Source: Thermoplasmata archaeon (GTDB taxonomy: Archaea; Thermoplasmatota; Thermoplasmata; Lutacidiplasmatales; UBA184). From it: DNA of 5,981 nt. A program made the position numbers and the translations under genes. Of the stretch, positions 5,928 to 5,981 are shown one piece after another. Position 1 is the stretch's first letter. The number at the start of each line of letters is the position of its first letter. Where the stretch lies: positions 1-5,981 of the forward strand of contig JASHWW010000035.1 of NCBI GenBank assembly GCA_030043855.1, written 5' to 3'. Under the pieces are notes generated by a model. It was not told where the DNA came from and made no database searches. It was given only the letters and a program-made list of their open reading frames with translations.

Positions 5928-5981
5928 TCAGCCCGGTTCTTCGTCCTCGAGCGTCCGGCCCGGGATCCCCGGGAGCGTCGG
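5928..5981 (-). CDS. Possible C-terminal end of a convergent gene (partial, unidentified)
   Basis: On the minus strand, the frame entering at base 5981 reads PTLPGIPGRTLEDEEPG and then TGA (5930-5928). Codons are G/C-ending like those of the neighbours except for two GAA, and the acidic end is plausible for a soluble protein. Its stop would lie 4 bp from the dehydrogenase stop, as tightly packed as the convergent pair at 918/928. Seventeen codons are too few to name a family, and an open frame of this length is common by chance in GC-rich DNA. Confidence 0.35.
   Translation of the reverse strand, partial: PTLPGIPGRTLEDEEPG

Noticed and set aside
5959..5973. CCCGGG repeated three bases apart near the end, possible terminator hairpin
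   Set aside because: No T-run follows, each CCCGGG is itself palindromic in GC-rich DNA, and it lies inside the possible convergent coding end.
1..5981. CRISPR arrays, insertion sequences, tRNA or rRNA genes
   Set aside because: I found no regularly spaced repeats, transposase-like frames, terminal inverted repeats, or tRNA-like or rRNA-like segments; almost all bases are in the four protein genes.

Overview
The window is GC-rich and almost wholly coding. It looks like a fragment of a prokaryotic genome carrying an oligopeptide-type ABC transporter next to a pair of aldehyde dehydrogenases. Codon third positions are strongly G/C, so nearly every gene casts long shadow ORFs in other frames. 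The host cannot be fixed from the sequence. The solute-binding protein has a short basic N-terminus, one hydrophobic segment, and an extracellular domain rich in Asn, Tyr and Thr with many N-glycosylation sequons. That style suggests a high-GC archaeon, perhaps a Thermoplasmatota-like lineage. A high-GC bacterium is not excluded, and the taxonomic reading is inference.

Layout: (1) 1-918, plus strand: the 3' part of an OppF/DppF-type ATPase, cut by the window edge exactly at its Walker A motif. (2) 928-2811, minus strand: a complete family 5 solute-binding protein that converges on the ATPase, with only 9 bp between the two stop codons. Both stops lie in the arms of one hairpin. (3) 2812-2937: a 126-bp divergent intergenic region with a single AT-rich core and a perfect 16-bp palindrome, the obvious place for shared promoter and operator elements. 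(4) 2938-4431 and 4439-5923, plus strand: two aldehyde dehydrogenases of different subfamilies, 7 bp apart, with the second gene's ribosome-binding site overlapping the first gene's stop codon. (5) 5924-5981: a short tail that probably holds the last 17 codons of a convergent minus-strand gene.

Possible joint function (inference): the binding protein captures a peptide or related solute outside the cell, and the ATPase (with permeases presumably upstream of the window) drives import. The two dehydrogenases oxidise aldehydes made during breakdown of amines, amino acids or sugars to carboxylic acids. The first resembles 4-aminobutyraldehyde dehydrogenase; the second resembles the lactaldehyde / non-phosphorylating glyceraldehyde-3-phosphate / succinate-semialdehyde group. 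A putrescine-to-GABA-to-succinate route would fit such a pair, but no aminotransferase or amine oxidase is visible here. All the families are well known. The less ordinary points are the palindromic divergent control region, the hairpin over the convergent stops, and the glycosylation-rich binding protein.
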